From contig JAUWNZ010000109.1 of the NCBI GenBank assembly GCA_030612385.1, forward strand, positions 1 through 5,151: a DNA stretch of 5,151 nucleotides, given 5' to 3'. The notes under the pieces were generated by a model that did no database searches, was not told the origin of the DNA, and saw nothing but the letters and a program-made list of their open reading frames with translations. Positions within the stretch are counted from its first letter, which is position 1. Every line of letters starts with the position of its first letter. This stretch comes from Pseudomonadota bacterium. Its GTDB lineage: Bacteria; Desulfobacterota; Syntrophia; Syntrophales; JADFWA01. The translations under genes were made by a program, and so were the position numbers. Below are positions 1 through 5,151 of this stretch, piece by piece.

Positions 1-1629
1 GGTAGAAAAGATATGTTTCATACCTTACGTCAAAAGGGAGGGATAAGCGGTTTTCCGAGAAGAGAAGAGAGCGCCTATGACGTTTTTAATGTTGGGCATA
101 GCAGCACATCGATATCCGCTTCTGCCGGTATTGCAGAGGCCGGATGCCTTAAAAATAAGGATTTTAATGTGATTGCCGTTATTGGCGATGGTTCGATGAC
201 CGCAGGCATGGCCTTTGAGGGATTGAATTGGGCGGGGGGCAGAGACAAGAATCTCATAATTATACTGAATGACAATGAAATGTCCATTTCTCCCAATGTA
301 GGCGCAATGTCATCCTATCTGAACCGCATCATGACCAATCAACGAGTTACAAAGTTGAAGTCTGAGATCAAAGGTTTTTTAAAGACGATACCCGGTATCG
401 GAGATAGGGTGTTGAAATTTACAAAACAGGCGGAAGAATCGCTCAAGGCATTTATCGTTCCGGGTGTCCTCTTTGAGGAACTGGGATTCCAATACGTGGG
501 GCCCCTTGAAGGACACAGGCTGGATCACCTGATAAAAACCCTGAAAAATGTGAAAAAGCTGAAGAGGCCTGTTCTGGTCCATGTTATTACAAAAAAGGGG
601 AAAGGGTATGAGTTTGCAGAGAAGGAGCCGGCAAGATTCCATGGGACAGGCCCTTTCAATATAGATACTGGAGAACCTCTCGTTGACGGGAACTCCTCTC
701 CATCCTATACCGAGATATTCGGCAGGACGATAGTGAAACTGGCCCGTGAAAATCCAAGGATTGTGGCAATAACTGCCGCCATGACTCAAGGAACAGGGCT
801 TGGGCAATTTTCCAGTGAGATGCCTGACAGATTCTACGATGTCGGCATAGCGGAGCAGCATGGCGTTACCTTTGCCGCCGGCCTCGCCACTGAAGGATTT
901 ATTCCGGTGGTAGCCATCTATTCGACCTTCATGCAGAGGGCGTATGATCAGGTGCTCCATGACGTCTGTCTTCAGAAACTGCCGGTGGTCCTCGCCCTCG
1001 ACCGAGCGGGTTTCGTGGGAGATGACGGAGCCACCCATCATGGACTGTTTGATTATTCTTTTCTCAGGTCTATCCCCAATATTGTTGTTATGGCCCCAAA
1101 AGATGAAAATGAACTCCAATACATGCTCAAAACAGCCGTCGAGTGCGGTCGACCTGCATCGGTAAGATATCCCCGGGGGAAGGGGCTTGACGTTCCACTT
1201 GACGATTCCCTGAAGCCACTCGAGATTGGAAGGGGAGAGATTGTTCGCGACGGAGACGATCTTGCAATCATAGCGATAGGGTCTACAGTATATCCTGCCC
1301 TTGCCGCCGCCAAAAAACTAAAAGATGAGAACATAGACGCTATGGTTATCAACAGCCGTTTTGTAAAACCTCTTGATGAAGAACTTTTATGCAATACGGC
1401 AGCATCCATAAAAAAGATCATCACTGTTGAGGAAAACGTCCTGATGGGAGGTTTTGGGAGCGCCATCCTTGAACTTTTTGAAAAGTCGAATATACGTGAT
1501 ATCACCATAAAGAGATTAGGCATTAAGGATGAATTTGCAGAACATGCGACCCAGGCAGAATTGAAAAGTATGTATGGTATCGATGAGGACGGCATAGTAA
1601 AAGCTGCGCGGAAGATGATGGACAAGTGA
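1..1629 (+). CDS. dxs: 1-deoxy-D-xylulose-5-phosphate synthase, 5'-truncated by window edge
   Basis: Thiamine-diphosphate enzyme that condenses pyruvate with glyceraldehyde 3-phosphate to make DXP, the first step of the cytoplasmic MEP pathway to isoprenoids. The frame is open from base 1 (GRKD, then TLRQKGG, matching the middle of the E. coli N-terminal domain), so the ATG at 13 is an internal Met. About 90-95 residues are missing upstream; 542 are present. Counting from base 1, visible motifs are the ThDP/Mg site GDGSMTAG (GDG at 62-64) with LNDNEMSIS after it, the catalytic Glu in GIAEQH (E285, E. coli E370), DDGATHHG (D342/H346, E. coli D427/H431), and the phosphate-binding Arg of YPRG (R392, E. 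coli R478). The C-terminal transketolase domain (VEENVLMGGFGS) is complete. The TGA stop forms part of the first unit of a repeat array. tlyA follows 116 nt later on the same strand, a common neighbour. The E. coli numbering is recalled from the family and aligned by eye. Identity is very secure. Confidence 0.97.
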   Translation, partial: GRKDMFHTLRQKGGISGFPRREESAYDVFNVGHSSTSISASAGIAEAGCLKNKDFNVIAVIGDGSMTAGMAFEGLNWAGGRDKNLIIILNDNEMSISPNVGAMSSYLNRIMTNQRVTKLKSEIKGFLKTIPGIGDRVLKFTKQAEESLKAFIVPGVLFEELGFQYVGPLEGHRLDHLIKTLKNVKKLKRPVLVHVITKKGKGYEFAEKEPARFHGTGPFNIDTGEPLVDGNSSPSYTEIFGRTIVKLARENPRIVAITAAMTQGTGLGQFSSEMPDRFYDVGIAEQHGVTFAAGLATEGFIPVVAIYSTFMQRAYDQVLHDVCLQKLPVVLALDRAGFVGDDGATHHGLFDYSFLRSIPNIVVMAPKDENELQYMLKTAVECGRPASVRYPRGKGLDVPLDDSLKPLEIGRGEIVRDGDDLAIIAIGSTVYPALAAAKKLKDENIDAMVINSRFVKPLDEELLCNTAASIKKIITVEENVLMGGFGSAILELFEKSNIRDITIKRLGIKDEFAEHATQAELKSMYGIDEDGIVKAARKMMDK

Positions 1630-1753
1630 GTTTCGAGTTTCGAGTTTCGGGTTCCGGGTTCCGGATATTTGCCTTTAGCCTCGAAACTTTAAACTCGAAA
1701 CTTGAAACTTGAGCGAAGCGAAACTCGAAACTTTAGCCTTTAGCCTTGAAACT
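1628..1753. repeat. Heptameric tandem/inverted repeat array between dxs and tlyA
   Basis: The left half is five consecutive 7-mers: GAGTTTC at 1628, 1635 and 1642, then GGGTTCC at 1649 and 1656. The right half is the opposite orientation, built of AAACT heptads: CGAAACT 1682, TTAAACT 1689, CGAAACT 1696, TGAAACT 1703, a GAGCGAAG interruption, CGAAACT 1719 and 1726, two TTTAGCC units, and TGAAACT 1747. Bases 1628-1648 can pair with 1683-1703 in a 21-position stem (18 Watson-Crick, 2 G-T, 1 mismatch) with a 34-nt loop; other registers are possible. There is no T-run after the stem, so it is not a standard terminator. The array begins on the last two bases of the dxs stop and covers the tlyA start codon. 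Its origin (dispersed palindromic element, slippage expansion) cannot be decided from one copy. Confidence 0.9.
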
Positions 1754-2498
1754 TAGATTAGATAAACTTCTTGTTGAAAGAAAGATCACCCCGACGCGTG
1801 AAAGGGCAAGGGCGCTTATTTTGTCCGGCGCCGTCATCGTCTCTGAAAACAGGATTGACAAGGCGGGCACACTTGTTGATAAAGACGCCGGGATAAGGAT
1901 AAAAGGTGAAGACAACCCCTACGTCAGCAGGGGAGGTTTAAAGCTCAAAAGGGCTCTAACGGAGTTTAGAATCAACGTAGCTGATCTTGCAGCCATCGAT
2001 GTCGGGGCATCCACAGGTGGTTTCACCGATTGCCTGCTTCAAGAAGGGGCTAAAAAGGTGTATGCCGTCGACGTTGGTTATGGCCAGCTTGCCTGGAAGC
2101 TGAGAAAAGACAGCCGTGTAGTCGTTTTCGAAAGGACAAATATACGTTATTTTTCCGGCAGGGGTATAGATGATGAAATAGATATAGCCACCGTAGATAC
2201 TTCCTTCATTTCCCTCAAGCTGGTTATCCCCGCAGTGCTCAAGTTTATAAAAAAAGATGCGCAGATTCTCGCCCTTATCAAGCCACAGTTTGAAGTTGGA
2301 AGGGGGGAGGTTGGTAAAAAGGGGGTTGTGAAAGATCCCGGCTTGCATAGAAGGGTTGTTCTTGAAATTGCGGAGTTTTGCAGGGAATTAAAGCTCAAGG
2401 TAATGGGAACATGTGAATCCCCGATCCTGGGACCTGCAGGCAACAGAGAATTTTTTATATATGTAAAACGGTCGGGAAACGGATCGCTTTCCCGATGA
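1746..2498 (+). CDS. tlyA: TlyA-family rRNA 2'-O-ribose methyltransferase (hemolysin A family)
   Basis: SAM-dependent methyltransferase of the TlyA family, which in studied species modifies rRNA riboses (TlyA type I: 23S; type II: 16S and 23S). The 250-residue product has an N-terminal S4 RNA-binding domain (about 3-63; RLDKLLVER, then SGAVIV) and an FtsJ/RrmJ-type Rossmann domain (about 62-242). The SAM site is DVGASTGGFTD (85-95). The K-D-K-E tetrad is visible as K66 (SRGGLK), D151 (ATVD), K179 (ALIKPQF) and E235 (GNREFF), each exactly three residues below M. tuberculosis TlyA K69/D154/K182/E238 as I recall them. The start is TTG at 1746: it gives the family's usual beginning, and an in-frame TAG at 1734-1736 excludes anything longer except that codon. 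No Shine-Dalgarno precedes it; upstream is TTTAGCC repeat sequence. Hemolysin is a historical name; rRNA methylation is the better call. The substrate nucleotide cannot be told from sequence. Confidence 0.95.
   Translation: MKLRLDKLLVERKITPTRERARALILSGAVIVSENRIDKAGTLVDKDAGIRIKGEDNPYVSRGGLKLKRALTEFRINVADLAAIDVGASTGGFTDCLLQEGAKKVYAVDVGYGQLAWKLRKDSRVVVFERTNIRYFSGRGIDDEIDIATVDTSFISLKLVIPAVLKFIKKDAQILALIKPQFEVGRGEVGKKGVVKDPGLHRRVVLEIAEFCRELKLKVMGTCESPILGPAGNREFFIYVKRSGNGSLSR
2472..2495 (+). other. Perfect 8-bp inverted repeat over the tlyA 3' end
   Basis: TCGGGAAA (2472-2479) is exactly complementary to TTTCCCGA (2488-2495) across an 8-nt loop, ending one base before the tlyA stop codon. No T-tract follows (TGATTTGGCC), so it is at best a weak or transcript-end-stabilising hairpin; it could also be chance. 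Confidence 0.35.
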
Positions 2499-2528
2499 TT
2501 TGGCCAGGGGCAGTAGTAGTTTCTCAGA

Positions 2529-2573
2529 TAAGGTCAATTATTGAAAAAGATGAGTTGCTTAATAATCACCTTA
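2529..2573. terminator. Possible bidirectional stem-loop between convergent genes
   Basis: TAAGGT plus ATTATT (2529-2534 and 2537-2542) pair with AATAAT plus ACCTTA (2561-2566 and 2568-2573). This gives a 12-bp stem with a small asymmetric internal bulge and an 18-nt loop. It sits in the 87-bp gap between the ends of tlyA (+) and the deiminase-like gene (-), where a shared terminator would be expected. The stem is AT-rich and lacks a following T-run on either strand, so intrinsic termination is doubtful. Confidence 0.3.
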
Positions 2574-2585
2574 ACCATAACTGAT

Positions 2586-3545
2586 TCACTTTCTTAGAAT
2601 TTGGAGGGTTAAACATCTTAAGCTTCCGCCACCTGGGAGGAGTGCTTTTGGAGAGAATTCAATTATTTCGACATTTTTTCTTCTTAATATCGATTTGGTT
2701 TTGCTACTCAAAGCAATATCATAGTGGAAAATAACCCCTGGTTCCAAAGGTAAAAAAGTACAACCCCAATTTCTCTGTTCATCACTGGTAATGTTAATTA
2801 ATTCTATTCCCTTTTCGTTCATATATTCTTCAAAATCTACTACACACTTTCCATCTTTTTTGATAATTTCCGTATGTTGGAAAGCAGGTAGATAGACCAA
2901 TGCTAAATCTTTTTTTACACTACCGAAAATCGTATCCGGATGCATAAACCTTCTTTCTTGAGGAACTTGAACAGATATAATCTCTTCAAAAAAAGTCAGA
3001 GCTCTGCCGTAAAATCTGTTAATGCCTAAATCATTATACCTCTCTGTATTTGCTACCAATGCAATTCTCTTTGATAGTGGTAAAAATCCTTCAAAAAACT
3101 CACCTTCCTCGAATTCGGCAAATATTGGAATTCTCATATTTGTCAAGGCTTCTTTTACAACAATATCTTCATTTTTTCTCCCACAGAAAGCCATGTTTGA
3201 AATTACAGCTCCTTTGGATATAACAACTGCAATATCATTCATAAAAGCAAGGTTAGGCAGTCTACTCAATAAGTCCTTATTTATTCTGACAAAATTGGAC
3301 AATTCAAAGGTTTTTATTCCCTGTTCCTCTAATAATCTCTTATAATCTTCATGCTCTTTACAGAATTTATCTATATTAGGAACTCCATCAAACAGATATT
3401 TTGCATAATTTTTCTCATTTATAAACCTTAACGATTCCTTAGGATTATGCAACATCACTTTTCTTAATCTCTTGAAATTTTCAGTTCCCAATTCCATCAT
3501 ATTTATACAGACTCGGTATGAAAACCTGCACTCCTTGATCCCCAT
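2586..3545 (-). CDS. Compact arginine deiminase / amidinotransferase superfamily protein
   Basis: Member of the guanidino-group modifying superfamily (arginine deiminase, amidinotransferase, dimethylargininase), with no visible signal peptide, so probably cytosolic. The N-terminus reads like arginine deiminase: LRKVMLHNP (27-35), YLFDGVP (50-56), KEHEDYKRLLEEQG (63-76). Candidate catalytic residues are D104 (FMND), H202 and D204 (FMHPDTIF) and the nucleophile C311 (GGGSLRCL), with LEPGVIFHYD at 267-276. The usual EGGD is replaced by EEGE (146-149) or a shortened EG at 152-153. At 319 residues it is about 90 shorter than classical ArcA; the gap falls between residues 80 and 100, where the helical insert normally lies. 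The ATG at 3545 has AGAGG only 3 nt upstream; ATGs at codons 16-17 have no SD but would better fit the family start. It is AT-rich compared with its neighbours. The substrate is not assignable; arginine hydrolysis is only one possibility. No other arginine-pathway gene is present in the window. Confidence 0.8.
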   Translation of the reverse strand: MGIKECRFSYRVCINMMELGTENFKRLRKVMLHNPKESLRFINEKNYAKYLFDGVPNIDKFCKEHEDYKRLLEEQGIKTFELSNFVRINKDLLSRLPNLAFMNDIAVVISKGAVISNMAFCGRKNEDIVVKEALTNMRIPIFAEFEEGEFFEGFLPLSKRIALVANTERYNDLGINRFYGRALTFFEEIISVQVPQERRFMHPDTIFGSVKKDLALVYLPAFQHTEIIKKDGKCVVDFEEYMNEKGIELINITSDEQRNWGCTFLPLEPGVIFHYDIALSSKTKSILRRKNVEIIEFSPKALLPGGGSLRCLTLQILRK

Positions 3546-3631
3546 CCACCTCTCATAATATCTTCTTTCTTCAAAATCAACGGCTTGTATAATTCCCTTT
3601 TATCCATTAAGGCAGAAATTCCGCTAAATTC

Positions 3632-3704
3632 CGAACTCCCGGTTCTCCCCGCAGCTTAGCGTAGGGAGAATCAGGAGTTCGCTGCTCAACGGACAAAGCT
3701 AAGC
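3632..3704. repeat. Long imperfect hairpin with alternative pairing partner
   Basis: Bases 3632-3649 pair with 3664-3681 over 18 positions (16 Watson-Crick, one G-T, one C-A mismatch). Inside, CGC (3650-3652) pairs with GCG (3659-3661), closing a six-base AGCTTA loop. GCTTAGC (3654-3660) is also exactly complementary to GCTAAGC at 3698-3704, allowing a pseudoknot or an alternative fold. Just before the left arm, AAATTCCG occurs twice, 10 bp apart (3616-3623, 3626-3633). The element fills the gap between vapC and the deiminase-like gene, both on the minus strand. Neither strand has a T-run after the stem. A dispersed palindromic element or a structured RNA leader is possible; function unknown. 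The rest of 3546-3782 holds no gene I can support. Confidence 0.75.
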
Positions 3705-3782
3705 GGGTTGGGCCTGGTCATTTTCAATTAAGTAGAAACCTTTACGCGAACCACCGCCGTATCTCCCAGTCCGCTTGAGTGA

Positions 3783-4226
3783 TTATTTCGTTTCATCTCC
3801 TGGCGGAAATGTTTCAAGTCCTTCCGACTGCGCGGCGCGGGCGAGCCTGTCATCGAAACAGGCAAATACGAAATCTTCAGGAAGCCTTTCATGGATTACC
3901 ATCGCCGATGCGAGATGAATTGTGTCGGAGACTCTAAGTGGATATCTCTCAACCACCCGATCAATGTATCCATCGAGCTTGTCGTTGACCTCCACACGGA
4001 TAAAGCTCTCCCAGTCCTGGTGAAATGTGTCCACTATTTTCCGGATCAACGTATCCGCAAGATCTGACTCCCGTTTCTTTCGATACATGGAAGCCAGCGT
4101 TTCTGCGTAAGCAACGAAAGATGTAACGATTTGCGTGGCCGATTTCCATCTGGAGAGGACGTCATCGGAATAAGGCTCCCGGAAGTATCGCTTCACCAGC
4201 GCGCTCGTGTCGAGGTACAAAATCAT
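3783..4226 (-). CDS. vapC: PIN-domain ribonuclease toxin, VapC family
   Basis: Predicted Mg-dependent endoribonuclease toxin of a type II toxin-antitoxin pair; characterised VapCs cut tRNA or rRNA and stop translation. The 147 residues form a single PIN domain. The acidic site is visible as D6 (YLDTSALVK), E42 (AYAETLAS), D101 (RVSDTIHLASA) and D125/D126 (FACFDDRLARAA), so the toxin appears catalytically intact. Length is normal for the family. The start ATG lies 7 nt after the antitoxin stop, with the SD GGTGATC five bases upstream, so the two genes form one operon and are probably translationally coupled. The minus-strand transcript continues toward a large hairpin element. The RNA target cannot be predicted. 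Confidence 0.92.
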   Translation of the reverse strand: MILYLDTSALVKRYFREPYSDDVLSRWKSATQIVTSFVAYAETLASMYRKKRESDLADTLIRKIVDTFHQDWESFIRVEVNDKLDGYIDRVVERYPLRVSDTIHLASAMVIHERLPEDFVFACFDDRLARAAQSEGLETFPPGDETK

Positions 4227-4231
4227 CGTTT

Positions 4232-4241
4232 GATCACCGCC
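4232..4241 (-). promoter_or_regulatory. Ribosome binding site of vapC inside the antitoxin end
   Basis: On the minus strand GGCGGTGATC matches 9 of 10 bases of the extended anti-SD complement GGAGGTGATC and ends 5 nt before the vapC ATG. It contains the antitoxin TGA stop, an arrangement that suggests the toxin is translated by ribosomes finishing the antitoxin. Confidence 0.65.
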
Positions 4242-4512
4242 GGTCCTCGATTACCATTTCCGAAACGGGCTTCCCTGGGATTTCTACCGCCGAGATACGG
4301 TCTTTCGGGATACTCCGGCTTGGTAAGGTGATCAGTCCTCTCTGGACCAGGGGTTCCAGCGCTGCGCGGATGGACTTATCTCCTTGATTTTCCTTCACGA
4401 TGCGGGCAACGGGCCTTCCCCTTTTAGTGATCAGAATCTCTTCCCCTGCTTTCACCTGAGCTAAAAGCCGACTCAAGTTGTTTTTTACCTCTTTGATTCC
4501 CGCATTGACCAT
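4234..4512 (-). CDS. Phd/YefM-like antitoxin paired with VapC
   Basis: Antitoxin expected to bind and block the PIN toxin and to repress its own operon. The 92-residue protein starts MVNAGIKEVKNNLSRLLAQV and continues with GEEILITKRGRPVARIV (about 23-39), the typical N-terminal DNA-binding and dimerisation fold of the Phd/YefM (prevent-host-death) family. The C-terminal half (about 45-92) should be the disordered toxin-wrapping tail. The ATG at 4512 is supported by AAGAGG six bases upstream and by the family's usual start. It is the first gene of the operon, 7 nt before the toxin, the classic antitoxin-first order. Phd-type antitoxins with PIN toxins are a known combination, often filed under VapB; I leave the symbol blank because of that naming overlap. 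Confidence 0.9.
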   Translation of the reverse strand: MVNAGIKEVKNNLSRLLAQVKAGEEILITKRGRPVARIVKENQGDKSIRAALEPLVQRGLITLPSRSIPKDRISAVEIPGKPVSEMVIEDRR

Positions 4513-4532
4513 AATAAGCCTCTTTTTTTAGG

Positions 4533-4566
4533 AGCTACTTTTTACGCTATGGTAGCCACTTTCAAC
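4533..4566. promoter_or_regulatory. Operator-like direct repeats at the toxin-antitoxin promoter
   Basis: AGCTACTTTTTAC (4533-4545) and AGCCACTTTCAAC (4554-4566) agree at 10 of 13 bases and start 21 bp apart, about two helical turns. They flank and overlap the -10 region. ATGGT/ACCAT (4549-4553, 4565-4569) forms a short inverted repeat here too. Phd/YefM antitoxins bind repeated sites over their own promoter, so these are candidate operators; no binding evidence is available. Confidence 0.4.
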
Positions 4567-4577
4567 CATGCAGTCAA
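4549..4577 (-). promoter_or_regulatory. Sigma-70-type promoter of the toxin-antitoxin operon
   Basis: On the minus strand, TTGACT (-35, 4572-4577) lies exactly 17 bp from TACCAT (-10, 4549-4554). These match 5/6 and 4/6 of the consensus. Transcription would start near 4542, giving a leader of about 30 nt to the antitoxin ATG. Confidence 0.6.
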
Positions 4578-4701
4578 GCATTTTTGATAGGGACATGGGG
4601 GTAACATCTTATATTTCTCCTATTCTTGCCCTTGCTTTTGTATACCTTATTAAGTATGCTTCAATCAATATCCTTGAACTGATATGAGCCACTTTTGCTG
4701 A

Positions 4702-5151
4702 ATGGAAGGAGCAGGATTGGCAGCAGCGGTAATTGCAGGAATTATTCTGGGAACGTCATCTCTTGGCTGTGGAAACACCGAGGCGCAAAAGGCGAAACAT
4801 CTCGAAAAGGGTGGCGAATATCTTGAACAGTCCCGATACAGAGAAGCGGCCTTAAAGATAAATCCCATGGCGCTTCCTCCCTATATACTTTTGGGAATCA
4901 TATGTGAAAGGCAGGGCGATATAGAAAAGGCAAAGGATATCTATGAGAAGGCCCTGGAGATAGACCCCGGCTTTGCCCCCATCGGCAATAACCTCGCCTG
5001 GCTCTATTTGGAGCATGGCGGAGATGTCGATGAGGCCCTGTCGCTGGCGCAAACCGCGAGGGAGAAACTCCGGGAATACCCGGGTGTCGTCGATACCCTC
5101 GGGTGGGCATATTATAAGAAGGGATTATACCGGAAGGCGATTCCCCTGTTT
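4702..5151 (+). CDS. TPR-repeat protein, possible lipoprotein, 3'-truncated by window edge
   Basis: The frame is open from ATG 4702 to the last base (150 residues, no stop). It begins with a hydrophobic stretch LAAAVIAGIILGTSSLGC (6-23) that resembles a lipoprotein signal ending at C23. However, the lipobox is SLGC and the n-region has no basic residues, so export is uncertain. TPR-like helices follow: YILLGIICERQGDIEKA then YEKALEIDP (61-89), NNLAWLYLEHGGDVDEAL (96-113), and DTLGWAYYKKGLYRKAIPLF (131-150). The wording resembles large TPR proteins of exosortase/PEP-CTERM loci, but no such genes are in the window. The ATG has no SD. A TTG at 4717 has GGAAGGAG five bases before it but would leave a shorter signal. 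An in-frame TGA directly precedes the ATG. The first TPR seems to lack about six residues around 49-50. A scaffold role in protein interactions is the general expectation. Confidence 0.75.
   Translation, partial: MEGAGLAAAVIAGIILGTSSLGCGNTEAQKAKHLEKGGEYLEQSRYREAALKINPMALPPYILLGIICERQGDIEKAKDIYEKALEIDPGFAPIGNNLAWLYLEHGGDVDEALSLAQTAREKLREYPGVVDTLGWAYYKKGLYRKAIPLF

Noticed and set aside
379..1119. Long antisense ORF (246 codons) inside dxs
   Set aside because: It is a reverse-frame shadow of a well-conserved gene, with no recognisable family signature and no own regulatory signals. The same applies to the antisense ORFs over the dxs 3' end, tlyA and the TPR gene.
1628..1753. CRISPR array between dxs and tlyA
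   Set aside because: Units are 7 bp with no spacers and no cas genes nearby.
3684..3713. RYYYAAC/GTTRRRY pair (GCTCAAC at 3684, GTTGGGC at 3707) suggesting an integron attC site near a toxin-antitoxin cassette
   Set aside because: Only 16 bp separate the boxes, far below the usual attC length. The interior shows no L-box pairing, and no integrase is present. The motif is short enough to arise by chance.
3711..3740. GGTCATTTTCAATTAAGTAG stretch, reminiscent of insertion-sequence flanks
   Set aside because: No transposase, no matching inverted end and no target duplication were seen; the resemblance is only an impression.
4626..4660. Promoter for the TPR gene (TTGCTT at 4632, TATGCT at 4655, 17 bp apart)
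   Set aside because: Matches are only 3/6 and 4/6 in an AT-rich stretch; too weak to annotate.
4568..4687. 39-codon + strand ORF (ATG 4568) with a hydrophobic stretch YISPILALAFVYLI
   Set aside because: No Shine-Dalgarno or clear promoter; it overlaps the antisense -35 element of the toxin-antitoxin promoter, and the AT-rich sequence readily yields hydrophobic codons.

Overview
The window looks like a piece of an anaerobe-type, Gram-negative-like bacterial chromosome. That is inferred from gene style only: a non-mevalonate isoprenoid gene linked to tlyA, a TPR protein with a possible lipoprotein-type N-terminus, and many palindromic or tandem repeats between genes. No taxonomic marker allows a firm assignment. 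Three blocks differ in base composition.

Block 1 (1-2498, + strand) is housekeeping. It holds the 3' nine-tenths of dxs (1-deoxy-D-xylulose-5-phosphate synthase, first step of the MEP isoprenoid pathway; its start lies before the window) and a complete tlyA (S4 + FtsJ-type rRNA 2'-O-methyltransferase). dxs and tlyA are often neighbours. Here a 7-bp-period repeat array (1628-1753) separates them. It starts on the dxs stop codon and runs into the tlyA TTG start codon.

Block 2 (2586-3545, - strand, convergent to tlyA) is a markedly AT-rich gene for a compact member of the arginine deiminase / amidinotransferase superfamily. The catalytic Cys, His and Asp positions are kept. The helical insert of classical arginine deiminase appears absent and the EGGD motif is altered. 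Upstream lies a long imperfect hairpin (3632-3681), whose loop can also pair with a downstream 7-mer.

Block 3 (3783-4577, - strand) is a complete type II toxin-antitoxin operon: a Phd/YefM-like antitoxin followed 7 nt later by a PIN-domain (VapC) toxin. It has a recognisable promoter, good ribosome binding sites and operator-like repeats. Diverging from it, at the right edge (4702-5151, + strand), is the start of a TPR-repeat protein that runs off the window.

The dxs-tlyA pair is probably the conserved backbone. The AT-rich deiminase-like gene, the hairpin element and the toxin-antitoxin module look like accessory material. I did not find a clearly new multi-gene system. The best leads are the repeat array that swallows the tlyA start, the compact deiminase-like enzyme, and the structured element at 3632-3704.
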